DNA from: Acidimicrobiia bacterium
GTDB lineage: Bacteria > Actinomycetota > Acidimicrobiia > Spongiisociales > UBA5794
DNA length: 64,000 nt
Assembly (NCBI GenBank): GCA_036396535.1
Contig: DASWKR010000017.1
Location: forward strand, 1 to 64,000
Reading direction: 5' to 3'
Shown: positions 35,406 through 44,436 of the stretch, in pieces
How the letters are laid out: each line of letters begins with the position of its first letter
Position numbering within the stretch: the first letter of the stretch is position 1
Translations under genes and position numbers: made by a program
Notes under the pieces: generated by a model
What the model saw: the letters and a program-made list of their open reading frames with translations, nothing else
Databases searched by the model: none
Told to the model about the DNA's origin: nothing

Positions 35406-35508
35406 CGCAGGGTTGACCACGGATGAGGGGGCGGCGACCGGCTGCCCCCTCGCCCGACGTTCGCCGGCGACAGGCCGGGTCGACTGCAGGCCGAGCAGGA
35501 GCCGAGGC

Positions 35509-36471
35509 TCAGTCGACCTCGTCGTCGAAGTCATCGTCGAGGTCGTCCCACGAGTCATCGGTGGCGGGAACCGGCACCGGGGCGGGCCGGAGGGCTTGGT
35601 AGGCGGCGTCCTGCTCGGGGCTCACGACTGGAGAGCGGGCGCGGTGCCATACGAAAAGTCCGACCCCGAGGAGCGCCGCCAGCAATGCACCCCATTGACT
35701 GCCGGTGAACGGTCCCATCACCGAGTCCGCCGTCGTCCCGGCCTCGGCGGCTTGCAGCCGAGTGAAGTCGATCAGGAAACGCTGCGTCCCGTACCAGATC
35801 ACCCAGAGGGAGAACATGTGGCCGTAGTGGGGAGCCTTCCAGTTGCGCCGCAGCCACACGATGACGCCGAGCAGCACGGCCGCCCCGATCATGTCGTACA
35901 AGGCGGTGTGGTGGTAGGTGCCGCATATGCCGTCGATGGCGGCCTCGACGGTGCACTCGAGGGCGTCGTGCTGCGGTGAGATGTCGTAGCCGGCCTTGAC
36001 CGTGTACCCGAGGAAGAAGGTCGTCGGGCTGCCGAGGTGCTCGACGATTGCGAGGTCGCCGATCCGGCCGATGACCGCTCCGACGGCGAGACCGGCTGCC
36101 GCGGTGTCGAGCAGCGGCCACACCGGCTGGCGCAGCATCCTCATGCGGAACACCCCGCCGAGGACCCCGCCGGCGTAGCCCCCGAGGATCGAATAGTCCC
36201 CTGCGATGGAGATGGCCGACCCGAGGTCGTAGCCGGGATCGCCCAGGTGGGCGGGGATCGTGAAGAAACGAGCCCCGAGGATCGAGGTGACGAGCGCCCA
36301 CGTGAGCACCGACGACACCGCCTCGGCGTCGTAGCCCCTGCGCCGCACCTCACGGATCATGAGGAACGCACCCACGACGAAGCCGACTCCGGCGAACAGC
36401 CCGTGGAGGCTGAGGCTGATCGGACCAACGTCGAAGATGGGGATCGGCGGGTATGAGATCGACGCGAGCAT
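35509..36471 (-). CDS. Divergent prolipoprotein diacylglyceryl transferase (Lgt) homologue
   Basis: 320 residues, about seven membrane helices. It follows the Lgt layout: an opening IPIFDVGPISLSLHGLFAG, the helix GARFFTI, the signature region GRIGDLAIVEHLG and the late helix WYGTQRFLIDFTR. Lgt transfers diacylglycerol to the lipobox cysteine. Relative to E. coli Lgt, the Arg (143) and Glu (151) positions are kept, but Asn146 is Asp, the His103 region reads DYSILGGYAGG without His, and Glu243 is Asp. The C-terminus is an acidic tail. ATG 36471 is preferred over upstream frame extension. It may be a true but divergent Lgt or a paralogue with another task. Confidence 0.75.
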   Translation of the reverse strand: MLASISYPPIPIFDVGPISLSLHGLFAGVGFVVGAFLMIREVRRRGYDAEAVSSVLTWALVTSILGARFFTIPAHLGDPGYDLGSAISIAGDYSILGGYAGGVLGGVFRMRMLRQPVWPLLDTAAAGLAVGAVIGRIGDLAIVEHLGSPTTFFLGYTVKAGYDISPQHDALECTVEAAIDGICGTYHHTALYDMIGAAVLLGVIVWLRRNWKAPHYGHMFSLWVIWYGTQRFLIDFTRLQAAEAGTTADSVMGPFTGSQWGALLAALLGVGLFVWHRARSPVVSPEQDAAYQALRPAPVPVPATDDSWDDLDDDFDDEVD

Positions 36472-36481
36472 CCTGGAGTCG

Positions 36482-36487
36482 AGGATA
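36482..36487 (-). promoter_or_regulatory. Putative -10 box (TATCCT) for the Lgt-like gene
   Basis: On the minus strand TATCCT ends 10 nt before the ATG at 36471, giving a leader of only a few bases. The divergent TAGCCT at 36520-36525 (+) probably serves the amidohydrolase gene. Confidence 0.4.
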
Positions 36488-36554
36488 CCGGCGCCCCGCG
36501 GCTGTCGTTTCGTCGCGGTTAGCCTTCCCGTCCTCCGATCGGCGAGGAGGACCT

Positions 36555-37715
36555 TTGGACGCCAAGCAGGCTGCCGCGCAGGCATTCGAGGCCGTGGAGG
36601 GAGACCTGAGGCAGATCTCCCGGTGGCTCTACGAGAACCCGGAGGTGGCGTACGAGGAGCACGAGTCCTCGCACCGCCTCGTCGAATTCATGACCGCCAA
36701 CGGATTCGAGGTCGAGTACCCGGCTTACGGTCTGGCCACGTCCTTCGCCGCCAGGGCAGGCAGCGACGGCCCCGAGGTGATCATCTGCGCCGAGTACGAC
36801 GCGCTGCCCGAGGTCGGGCATGCCTGCGGGCACAACATCATCGCAACGGCGGCGTGCGGTGCCGGGGTGGCACTGCGCGACGCTGCGGACCAGCTCGGGT
36901 TCCGGGTGACGGTGCTCGGCACGCCGGCCGAGGAGGCCTACGGCGGCAAGGTCGACCTGATCGAGGCGGGCGCCTTCTCGGGAGCGGCCGCGGCGATGAT
37001 GGTGCACCCCTCCGTCCGTGACGAGGTCGATCCCGGAGTGCTCGCCGTCGCCCACGTCGACGTCGAGTTCCACGGAAAGGAGTCCCACGCCGCCTTCGCT
37101 CCCGAGAAAGGCATCAACGCCCTCGACGCGGCGGTGCAGGCGTACGTCAACGTCTCGACGCTGCGACAGACCCTGCTGGCGACGGACCGGGTTCACGGAG
37201 TCATCACGTACGGAGGAGGGGCGCCGAACGTCGTTCCCCCATTCACGTCGATGGCTTGGTACGTCCGCTCTGCGACCCGCAGCCGGCTCGACGAGCTCTA
37301 TCCGAGGGTGCTGAGTTGCTTCGAAGCGGCGGCGATCGCCACCGGATGCAAGCACGAGGTGCACCAGCGAGGCCACCTCTACACCGACATGGTCTCCGAC
37401 TCCCTGCTCGCCGACCTCTACGCGGCGAACTCGGAGGCGATGGGGAGACCGATGCACCGGCGGGGATCGGACCCGCCCCTCGGGGGCTCGACCGACATGG
37501 GCAACGTCAGCCACGAGGTGCCGACGATCCACCCGATGCTCGACATCCAATCCCTCCCCGCCGTCAACCATCAGCGTGAGTTCGCGGCGCACACGATCAC
37601 CCCGGCCGGCGAGCGGGCCATCCGCGATGGAGCGCTCGGCATGGCGTACACGGTCATCGACGTGGCCGGGCCGGGGCGCTGGGACGAGCTGGGGTCCCCG
37701 GTCGCGGTGGGATGA
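36555..37715 (+). CDS. M20-family amidohydrolase (aminobenzoyl-glutamate hydrolase-like)
   Basis: 386 residues of the M20D metallopeptidase group. Metal-binding segments are CAEYDALPEVGHACGHN (Asp, His and Cys/His region), GTPAEEAYGGK and the C-terminal HRRGSDPPLGGSTDMGNVSH; the dimerisation domain lies between. Related enzymes cleave N-acyl amino acids, p-aminobenzoyl-glutamate or dipeptides. The start is TTG 36555 with GAGGAGG 4 nt upstream, at the correct place before KQAAAQAFEAVEGDLRQISRWLYENPEVAYEE (part). It is divergent from the Lgt-like gene and overlaps ybaK by 4 bp. Confidence 0.83.
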   Translation: MDAKQAAAQAFEAVEGDLRQISRWLYENPEVAYEEHESSHRLVEFMTANGFEVEYPAYGLATSFAARAGSDGPEVIICAEYDALPEVGHACGHNIIATAACGAGVALRDAADQLGFRVTVLGTPAEEAYGGKVDLIEAGAFSGAAAAMMVHPSVRDEVDPGVLAVAHVDVEFHGKESHAAFAPEKGINALDAAVQAYVNVSTLRQTLLATDRVHGVITYGGGAPNVVPPFTSMAWYVRSATRSRLDELYPRVLSCFEAAAIATGCKHEVHQRGHLYTDMVSDSLLADLYAANSEAMGRPMHRRGSDPPLGGSTDMGNVSHEVPTIHPMLDIQSLPAVNHQREFAAHTITPAGERAIRDGALGMAYTVIDVAGPGRWDELGSPVAVG

Positions 37716-38233
37716 GGAAGGCGAATGCGGTTCGCCTGCTCGATGCGGCAGGCGTCACGTACACCCTCCACGAGTACGACATCTCGATGGAGGAGTTCTC
37801 CGCAGAAGCCGTCGCCGACCTCATCGGGCTCCCGCGGGCTCACGTGTTCAAGACGCTGGTCGCCACAGGCCGGGACACGGGGCCCTGCTTCGCCGTCGTC
37901 CCGGCAGGCACCGGCGTCGACCTCGGAGCGCTCGCCACGGCTCGACGTGACAAGCGGATGGAGATGGTTCCACTGCGAGACGTCGAGCCACTCACCGGGT
38001 ACCTGCGGGGAGGCGTGACGGCCCTCGGAGCGAGGAAGCGCTTCGCCGTCGTCCTCGACGCCTCGGCGGCCGACCTGGACGCGATCGCGGTCTCGGCGGG
38101 CGTCAAGGGGCTCCAGGTGAGCCTGGCGACCTCTGCATACGTGCAGATGACCGGGGCGACGCTCAGCCCGATCGCCGCTGAGCCGGCCGCAGCAGCCGGC
38201 GAATCGGGTCAGGGACTCACAGGATCTGGCTGA
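37712..38233 (+). CDS. ybaK: YbaK/EbsC-type aminoacyl-tRNA deacylase
   Basis: 173 residues of the YbaK fold, which hydrolyses misacylated tRNA such as Cys-tRNA(Pro). Family features: [20 protein letters not shown], the catalytic-lysine region [18 protein letters not shown] and [15 protein letters not shown]. The ATG overlaps the preceding stop (ATGA), so it is co-expressed with the amidohydrolase. The end overlaps the aapP stop on the other strand by 17 bp. The tail (about 150-173) is Ala/Gly-rich and may be disordered. Confidence 0.9.
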   Translation: MRKANAVRLLDAAGVTYTLHEYDISMEEFSAEAVADLIGLPRAHVFKTLVATGRDTGPCFAVVPAGTGVDLGALATARRDKRMEMVPLRDVEPLTGYLRGGVTALGARKRFAVVLDASAADLDAIAVSAGVKGLQVSLATSAYVQMTGATLSPIAAEPAAAAGESGQGLTGSG

Positions 38234-38957
38234 GGAACAGCTTCGTCCTGTCGTGCTGCGGGTTCGTGAAGAAGTGCTCGGGGGTGCCCTCCTCGACGAT
38301 GTCGCCGTAGTCGAAGAACAGAACCCTGTCTGCGACCTCCTTGGCGAAGCCCATCTCGTGGGTCACCACGAGCATCGTCATGCCGGATAGCGCCAGCTCC
38401 TTCATCACGTCGAGCACTTCCTTGATCATCTCGGGGTCGAGGGCGGACGTCGGTTCGTCGAACAGCATGATCCTCGGTTCCATCGCCAGCGAGCGGGCGA
38501 TGGCGACCCGCTGCTGCTGCCCGCCGGAGAGCTGGCCGGGGTACTTGTTCGCCTGCTCCGGGATGCCGACCCGCACGAGGAGGGACATGGCGAGGGCCTC
38601 CGCCTCCGCCTTGGGCCGCTTGCGCACCCAGATCGGAGCCAAAGTGATGTTGTCGAGGACCGTGAGGTGGGGGAACAGGTTGAATTGCTGGAACACCATC
38701 CCGACCTCGGAGCGGATCTTCTCGATGTTCTTCAGGTCGTTCGTGAGCTCGACCCCGTCGACGATGATCGAGCCCTCCTGGTGCGCCTCGAGGCGGTTGA
38801 TGCACCGAATGAACGTCGATTTTCCGGAGCCGGACGGCCCGATGATGACGACGACCTCGCGCTCCTTCACCGTCGTGGTGATCCCGGTGAGCGCCTGGAA
38901 GTCGCCGTACCACTTCTTGACGCCTTCGCAGATGATCATGTTGCCGTTGTCGGACAT
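38217..38957 (-). CDS. aapP: General L-amino acid ABC transporter ATP-binding protein AapP
   Basis: 246-residue polar-amino-acid ATPase. Walker [11 protein letters not shown]-loop [17 protein letters not shown], signature [16 protein letters not shown], Walker [12 protein letters not shown] and the switch [16 protein letters not shown] are all intact. It energises uptake of a broad range of L-amino acids through AapQ and AapM. The ATG lies 8 bp after the aapM stop. It is the last gene of aapJ-aapQ-aapM-aapP. Confidence 0.9.
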   Translation of the reverse strand: MSDNGNMIICEGVKKWYGDFQALTGITTTVKEREVVVIIGPSGSGKSTFIRCINRLEAHQEGSIIVDGVELTNDLKNIEKIRSEVGMVFQQFNLFPHLTVLDNITLAPIWVRKRPKAEAEALAMSLLVRVGIPEQANKYPGQLSGGQQQRVAIARSLAMEPRIMLFDEPTSALDPEMIKEVLDVMKELALSGMTMLVVTHEMGFAKEVADRVLFFDYGDIVEEGTPEHFFTNPQHDRTKLFLSQIL

Positions 38958-38965
38958 GGTGCCTC

Positions 38966-40843
38966 CTATCGCTCGCCGACGCCGAGTTTGCGCTCGATGC
39001 GCTGGCTGATGCGCGAGAACGTGAACGTGAAGATCCAATAGAGCAGCGCCGCCGCCACCAGGTCCTCCTTGAGCGAACCCAAGAAGTTGAAAGGCTGCGA
39101 CTGGTTGGGAATGACGTTGCGAGCGATCCTGAGGAGGTCGAAGAGGCCGACGATGGCGACCAGCGAGGTGTCCTTGAAGATGGCGATGACCTGGCCTACG
39201 AGGGCCGGGATCACGGCCCGCAGGGCCTGCGGGAGCGTGATGAACACGGTGCGCTGCAGCGTCGTCATCCCGAGGGCGTTGGCAGCCTCGGTCTGTCCGT
39301 TCGGAATCGCCTGGAGCCCCCCGCGGACGTTCTCGGCCAGGTAAGCGGCCGAGAAGAACGTGATGAAGGCGATCACCTCGATCACGTTGGGGAAGTTCGT
39401 GTCGAGCGGGAAGAAGATCGGGAAGACCACGACGCTGATCAGCAGCCACGTGATGAGCGGGACGCCGCGCACCAACTCGATGTAGACCGTCGAGATGAGC
39501 CTGAAGATCGGCATCGTCGAGGTCCTTCCGAGCGCCAGCAGGACGCCGAGCGGAAACGCCAGGCCGATCCCTGCGATAGCGAGGATCCAGGTGAGCAGGA
39601 AGCCCCCGAACGGGGTCTCGTTCGGAGTGTCGACCGCAGTGACGGCGACCGCCAGCAGCATCAGGTAGGTGATGACCCCGGCGGCGGCGACCCAGATGAC
39701 GAGATACCTCGTCGTCACCTTGCCCCGACCCCCTCCGAACGTCGGCGCTGCGAGAGCGAACAGTGCCAGCGCCAGCAGCATGAGGCGCACGAGGATCAGC
39801 GCCGAGAGCGCCCACGAGGCCACCGCCAGGACGAGCACGAGACCGGCGACGCCCCTCCCGAGCTCACCGACGTCGCCGGCCAGGAACCACAACAGCGCGG
39901 CACCGGCGATGGCGAATCCGAGACCGATGGTCAGGTAGGAGCCGACCTCCTGGAACTGGGCGCTCCTCGTCAGGTGGAGCACGATGAAGGGGAACGAGGC
40001 CGTCCACGAGAGGGCGAGGGTCCGCTTGGCCACCGCTTCCGGCAGTCGGTCGCGAACGACCCGGCCGACGAGCCACGACACCACGAGCACGACGAAGAGG
40101 ATGCTCCACGGCACGGTTGTCGTGCCGGCGATCCCCTCGAACCTCGAGACCCTGATCCCGGCTTCCGGGTCGGGCACGGGGACCTCGATCACCCACACCG
40201 AGGCGACGATGACGCCCAGTGCGACGAAGGCGACGACGACCGAGTCGAGGCTGCGGCTTTTTGATCGCCCGCCCAGGCCACGCTCGATGCCGGTGGCGAC
40301 CGCGACCAGGAGGAGGCCGGCCACCGTCCACGACACGAACATGCTGGCGGAGAAGGGCTCGAGGGCGTCGAACGGCGCATCGCCCCCCGTTACGGCATCG
40401 ATGATCCACGACACCACGTCGAAGGCGGCGCCTGCGATGAGGGTCGCGAACAGGAGGAAGGCGCCGATGCCGGCGACGACCCTGAGCAACCGGCGTGGAG
40501 CGACGCGCCCTCCCACCCTCCAGACGGCCAGCGACAGCCCGAGGAGCACCACGACGATCCCGATGGAAGCCCAGGTGCGCCACATGTGCTCCGGCGGGTA
40601 CGCCTGCACCATGAGCAGACGCAGGTTGGTCGTGACGGCCTCCCACTGCCGTTCGGGCCCGAACACGAATCCCACGAGCCCGCGCACCACGAGAACCGCC
40701 AGCGCACCGCCGATGAAGGTGAGCACGGCGCTCATCGGCGTGCTGAACAGGTTGACCCGCATCCAGACGACCGGGCCGTGCGGCGGCGGCTCCGGCGCCC
40801 GCTGAGCCTCGGGCGTGTCGGGGAGCACGATGCTGTCCGCCAT
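38966..40843 (-). CDS. aapM: General L-amino acid ABC transporter permease AapM
   Basis: 625 residues, longer than the usual 380-400, due to an added block of helices between the first helix and the transport core. The opening [20 protein letters not shown] is the AapM hallmark. The permease core occupies the last 230 residues, with the loop [20 protein letters not shown] and [20 protein letters not shown] 40843 overlaps the aapQ stop by one base. The extra membrane region (about residues 75-380) has no recognised function. Confidence 0.85.
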   Translation of the reverse strand: MADSIVLPDTPEAQRAPEPPPHGPVVWMRVNLFSTPMSAVLTFIGGALAVLVVRGLVGFVFGPERQWEAVTTNLRLLMVQAYPPEHMWRTWASIGIVVVLLGLSLAVWRVGGRVAPRRLLRVVAGIGAFLLFATLIAGAAFDVVSWIIDAVTGGDAPFDALEPFSASMFVSWTVAGLLLVAVATGIERGLGGRSKSRSLDSVVVAFVALGVIVASVWVIEVPVPDPEAGIRVSRFEGIAGTTTVPWSILFVVLVVSWLVGRVVRDRLPEAVAKRTLALSWTASFPFIVLHLTRSAQFQEVGSYLTIGLGFAIAGAALLWFLAGDVGELGRGVAGLVLVLAVASWALSALILVRLMLLALALFALAAPTFGGGRGKVTTRYLVIWVAAAGVITYLMLLAVAVTAVDTPNETPFGGFLLTWILAIAGIGLAFPLGVLLALGRTSTMPIFRLISTVYIELVRGVPLITWLLISVVVFPIFFPLDTNFPNVIEVIAFITFFSAAYLAENVRGGLQAIPNGQTEAANALGMTTLQRTVFITLPQALRAVIPALVGQVIAIFKDTSLVAIVGLFDLLRIARNVIPNQSQPFNFLGSLKEDLVAAALLYWIFTFTFSRISQRIERKLGVGER

Positions 40844-42357
40844 CAGCGTTCCACCAGTCTCAGCCTGCGGTTGTAGTAGTTCACGATGGAGGACAGGACC
40901 AAGCTCCCCGCCAGGTAGAACCCCATCCAGATGAGCACGATCGGGATGGTCTGGCCCGTCTGGTTGTAGAGCGTCTGTCCGGCGGTGACGATCTCGGGAT
41001 AGGCGACGGCGATGCCCAGAGACGTGTTCTTGAAGAGGTTGAGGTACTGGTTGCCCATCGGGGGCAGGATGATCCTGAACGCCTGCGGCAGGATCACGAA
41101 CCGCAGCAGCTGCGACCGCTTCAACCCCAGGGCCGCCCCTGCTTCGCTCTGCCCCTTGGCGACGGCCAGGATGCCGCCGCGAACGATCTCGGCGATGAAC
41201 GAAGCCGTGTAGAGCGTGACTCCGAGCCACAACGCGGTGAAACCCGGAGTGAGCACGAGGCTCGACTGGGAGAGCTGCACAAACCCTGCGCCCGTCAGCT
41301 CGACTGCGGGCATCGCCCCGACGAGCGGCGCTCCGGTTCGCGCCGTGTCGTACTTCGACGACAACAGGTTGAAGAACGCCTCACCGGCGTTCACGAGCGA
41401 CGATCCCACTCCCGACAGGACGATGAACAGGCCGGCGAACGCAACGCCGGCCAACGCCGCGAAGACGATGCGGAACCAGTCGTCGTCCGTCAGCTTGGCG
41501 AGACCGGCTGCGGAGCGCTTCGAAGCGAGGAACCTCCGGATCCACCACCCGGCGCCGGCGACGGATGCGACGGCCAAGATCGCCTGGATCAACCAACTGG
41601 GGATCGCCCCGATGACGTCCGCAAGTCCGCCCCAAACCGCGCCGAGCCACACCATGCTCGGGTGGGCGAACCACCCGACGACGGCGAACAGGACGAATAC
41701 GGCGATGGCCCACGAGACGGCGTAGGTCTCCGCGCCCCGTTCCTCCTTGAGCCGCATCCGTCGCCGGTAGACGATGTAGGCGACGATCAAGCCGGCCACC
41801 AGGATCGCCAGCCACTGGTAGAAACCGTCGCCGGGGAACACCCACGGGATCGCCAGGCCGCGAGCCGAGCTGATGAAGAGCGCCGACCCGACGTCGTCTT
41901 CGGTGAGGACGTGCAGGCCCTGGACGATCGCAAGCCAGAAGATGATCTGGACCAACAGGGGAATGTTGCGGATCGTCTCGACGTACACCGTCGCCAGCCT
42001 CTTCACGATCCAGTTCGACGAGAGCCTGGCGACGCCGATGATCGTGCCGAGGACCGTCGTCGCCAATATCCCCGAGATGGCGACACGCAGAGTGTTGACC
42101 AGGCCGGCGTACAGCACCCGCCTCCCGGTGTCGGGCGTCGTGTCGATGCCCTCGCCGAGCTGGAAGCCGGGCGGATCGCTGAGGAACTTCGTGCTGAACG
42201 TGAGGTTCCTGTCGTCGATGTTCGACCCGGCCTGGGTGGCCAGCGCCCCGATGAACACGACGAGGAAGGCGACTGCGATGAGTTGGGCGGCCCACTTCAA
42301 CACCGTGGAGTTGCGCCACAGGGGCGCCCGCTCGTGCTTCCTCACCTGGACCGCCAC
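40843..42357 (-). CDS. aapQ: General L-amino acid ABC transporter permease AapQ
   Basis: 504 residues, longer than typical AapQ (about 400). Conserved parts are STVLKWAAQLIAVAFLVV (part), PDTGRRVLYAGLVNTLRVA, the FGTIIGVARLS-like helix, ETIRNIPLLVQIIFW and the C-terminal core AALGLKRSQLLRFVILPQAFR with LNLFKNTSLGIAVAYPEI. An extra helical block lies at about residues 190-330. GTG 42357 is chosen because GGGAGG lies 10 nt upstream; the more distant upstream frame has no support. A strong terminator stands between aapJ and this gene. Confidence 0.85.
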   Translation of the reverse strand: MAVQVRKHERAPLWRNSTVLKWAAQLIAVAFLVVFIGALATQAGSNIDDRNLTFSTKFLSDPPGFQLGEGIDTTPDTGRRVLYAGLVNTLRVAISGILATTVLGTIIGVARLSSNWIVKRLATVYVETIRNIPLLVQIIFWLAIVQGLHVLTEDDVGSALFISSARGLAIPWVFPGDGFYQWLAILVAGLIVAYIVYRRRMRLKEERGAETYAVSWAIAVFVLFAVVGWFAHPSMVWLGAVWGGLADVIGAIPSWLIQAILAVASVAGAGWWIRRFLASKRSAAGLAKLTDDDWFRIVFAALAGVAFAGLFIVLSGVGSSLVNAGEAFFNLLSSKYDTARTGAPLVGAMPAVELTGAGFVQLSQSSLVLTPGFTALWLGVTLYTASFIAEIVRGGILAVAKGQSEAGAALGLKRSQLLRFVILPQAFRIILPPMGNQYLNLFKNTSLGIAVAYPEIVTAGQTLYNQTGQTIPIVLIWMGFYLAGSLVLSSIVNYYNRRLRLVER

Positions 42358-42515
42358 GCCCGGTTGCCTCCCTTCGCCTGCTCTGCCCCTGGCAACAAGC
42401 CAGACGAGGCTAGTGAACAGCCGACGACCGCTGCCACTGAGCCGAGCACAACGCCCCACGATCACCCGGGAACCGCGAAGACGGCCGGCCGCCGGCGCCC
42501 CTGGGTGCCGGCGAA

Positions 42516-42552
42516 GAAGAGGCGCCCCCCAGTCGCTCGGGGGCGCCTCTTC
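42516..42552 (-). terminator. Intrinsic terminator/attenuator between aapJ and aapQ
   Basis: A 14-bp perfect stem, GAAGAGGCGCCCCC against GGGGGCGCCTCTTC, with a 9-nt loop, lies 15 bp after the aapJ stop; on the minus strand the 3' arm runs into TTCG. It would reduce permease mRNA relative to the binding protein, a usual arrangement in such operons. Confidence 0.75.
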
Positions 42553-42566
42553 CCTCTCTGCTCAGA

Positions 42567-43691
42567 TCACCGCGCCGGCGGTGAGTAGATGAGTCCACCG
42601 TTCAGGTAGCTGGCGTTCGGCGAGCCGTCCCTGAAGAGGCCGACGGGGTTCAGGTTGCGTGTGAAGATCTCGTCGTAGTTGCCGACTTGTGAGATCACCT
42701 GCAAGAAGGCGTCCGCCGGCAGGCCCATGGCGGTCTGGAACTCGCCTTCGCCTCCGAACAGCCGGACGGCCTCAGGATCGGCTTCCCATGCGTTGTCGCC
42801 GACGTTGGCGGACGTGATGCCCTTCTCGTCGGCGATGATCGTGGCGTAGACGACCCAGTTGATCACGTCGGCCCACTCGGAGTCGCCTTCACGGTAAGCG
42901 GGGCCGAGCGGCTCCTTGGAGAGCGGTGCCGGTGGGAAGATCACCCACGTGTCAGCCCCGGCGGTGCCGGCTGCCACCTCGGCTGCCTTGTTGCCTGCCA
43001 GCCCCGACCCATCGGTCGTCACTGCGTCGCACGACCCGCTCTTGAAGGCTTCCATCACAGCCGGGAAGTCCTCGAACGTGGTCACGGTGATCGACGCCCC
43101 GCCGAGCTGGGCCCACTCTGAGATGTTCTTCTCGGTCGTCGTGCCGGCGTTGGTGCACACCGTGGCGCCGTCGAGATCCGGCGCCGTGGAGGCCTCGCTG
43201 AACGTGTCGGAGGGCCCCATCACCTGCTGGCCGTCGTAGTAGGTCGTCGGACCGAAGTCGATGGAGACGGTGCCCGCATCGCGGTCCTGGGTGAACGTCG
43301 TGTTGCGGATGAGCACGTCGATGTCGCCCGACTTCAACACGTCGAAGCGCTCTGCGGCCGTGAGCGCCCTGAACTGGACTGCCTCGGGATCGCCGAGCAC
43401 CGCGGCGGCAACCGCCCGGCAGTAGTCGGCATCGAAACCGGTCGCCGAGCCGTCGGGCTGGGTCTCCGAGAAGGCGACGGCGGCTCCACTCACGCCGCAG
43501 TTGAGCTCACCGCGGGCGATCACCGCTGCCAGCGTCCCCTCCCCCGTCTGCCCGGCGTCCCCGTCGGCGACCGTCGTCGTGGTCTCCCCGTCGGCGACGG
43601 TTGTAGTCGTCTCCTCGTCCTCGGCACTACCTCCGCAGGCTGCCACGACGAGGGTGAGCACCGCTACCAGTGCTAGAAGTCTCTTGACCAT
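42567..43691 (-). CDS. aapJ: General L-amino acid-binding lipoprotein AapJ
   Basis: 374 residues: signal peptide with lipobox VAAC (Cys19), a Thr-rich linker with a repeated ETTTTVADG unit, then a binding-protein fold highly typical of AapJ: IARGELNCGVSG, GFDADYCRAVAAAVLGD, LIRNTTFTQDRDAGTVSIDF and TTYYDGQQVMG. It captures a wide range of L-amino acids for AapQMP. AGG/GAGG lies right before the ATG. A stretch AYREGDSEWADVINWVVYA is also diagnostic. It is the first gene of the operon, separated from the permeases by a terminator. Confidence 0.9.
   Translation of the reverse strand: MVKRLLALVAVLTLVVAACGGSAEDEETTTTVADGETTTTVADGDAGQTGEGTLAAVIARGELNCGVSGAAVAFSETQPDGSATGFDADYCRAVAAAVLGDPEAVQFRALTAAERFDVLKSGDIDVLIRNTTFTQDRDAGTVSIDFGPTTYYDGQQVMGPSDTFSEASTAPDLDGATVCTNAGTTTEKNISEWAQLGGASITVTTFEDFPAVMEAFKSGSCDAVTTDGSGLAGNKAAEVAAGTAGADTWVIFPPAPLSKEPLGPAYREGDSEWADVINWVVYATIIADEKGITSANVGDNAWEADPEAVRLFGGEGEFQTAMGLPADAFLQVISQVGNYDEIFTRNLNPVGLFRDGSPNASYLNGGLIYSPPAR
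43559..43612. repeat. 27-bp tandem repeat in the AapJ linker
   Basis: Two units starting CCCCGTCGGCGAC at 43559 and 43586 encode the repeated ETTTTVADG of the lipoprotein linker. They differ by a few synonymous bases, so the duplication is not brand new. Copy number may vary between strains. Confidence 0.75.
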
Positions 43692-43806
43692 CCTCGCTAC
43701 CTCACTTCTCTGCTTCTCCTCCAGCGCGCAGAAAGGCGCGCAGCACGTAGCGCGAACCTAGTCAACTGGGTCACCCGACCGCCAACCGTTCAAGAGAAGG
43801 CCCAGG

Positions 43807-44316
43807 TCAGACGCCTTGAGCGTGGATGAAGACCCTGCGTTCCCTCGCCTGGTCGAGCTCCACGAAGAGAACCCGCTGCCACTGGCCGATGAGCACCTCT
43901 CCGTCGACGACCGGGATCGTCACGGAGGGCTGGCCAACGATGAGCTGCCTGCAATGGGCATGCCCGTTGATGAACTCGTCTTCCTGGAGGTTCTCGGTTC
44001 GCCGCGAGTGGTCGTCGTGCTCGTAGTACACGGCCTCCGGTACCACCCGCTCGATGAGGCTTCGGAAGTCGTTGAGGAAGCCGGTCTCGGACTCGTTGAT
44101 GACGACCGACGTGGTGGTGTGCGGTGAGTACACCGTGACCTGCCCGTGGCGCACCCCGGAGCGGCCGACGACGTCGCGAACCATGTCGGTGAGATCCCAG
44201 AACTCGTTCGACCCGCTCGTCGCGAAGTGGATGGCCTCCGTCCTGATCGGGGGCGCCGTCGACTCCGACAGGACGGTGAGTGCCCCTTCGGGGGGCCGCG
44301 TCGCCCTACGTATCAT
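43807..44316 (-). CDS. yjbQ: YjbQ/UPF0047 family protein
   Basis: 169 residues of the UPF0047 fold. Conserved metal/active-site segments are PHTTTSVVINES and HDDHSRRTENLQEDEFINGHAHCRQL (part). YjbQ from E. coli has weak secondary thiamine-phosphate synthase activity, but the physiological role is not settled. ATG 44316 is preferred to a TTG at 44331. It ends 115 bp before aapJ on the same strand (the gap holds the aapJ promoter region) and probably has its own promoter. Confidence 0.85.
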   Translation of the reverse strand: MIRRATRPPEGALTVLSESTAPPIRTEAIHFATSGSNEFWDLTDMVRDVVGRSGVRHGQVTVYSPHTTTSVVINESETGFLNDFRSLIERVVPEAVYYEHDDHSRRTENLQEDEFINGHAHCRQLIVGQPSVTIPVVDGEVLIGQWQRVLFVELDQARERRVFIHAQGV

Positions 44317-44436
44317 CGAACGGTCTTCCAAGTCGGTCTCCTGGCGATGCTCTGAGCGACCGCACCATACTCGGCCGCACGGGATATTCGGAGCGACGAG
44401 GCCCCAGGACGGTCTCGAAATGTGCCCCCGGGTTGC

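Noticed and set aside
43559-43612. Tandem units considered as CRISPR-like
   Set aside because: Adjacent without spacers and in frame with a lipoprotein linker; two copies only.
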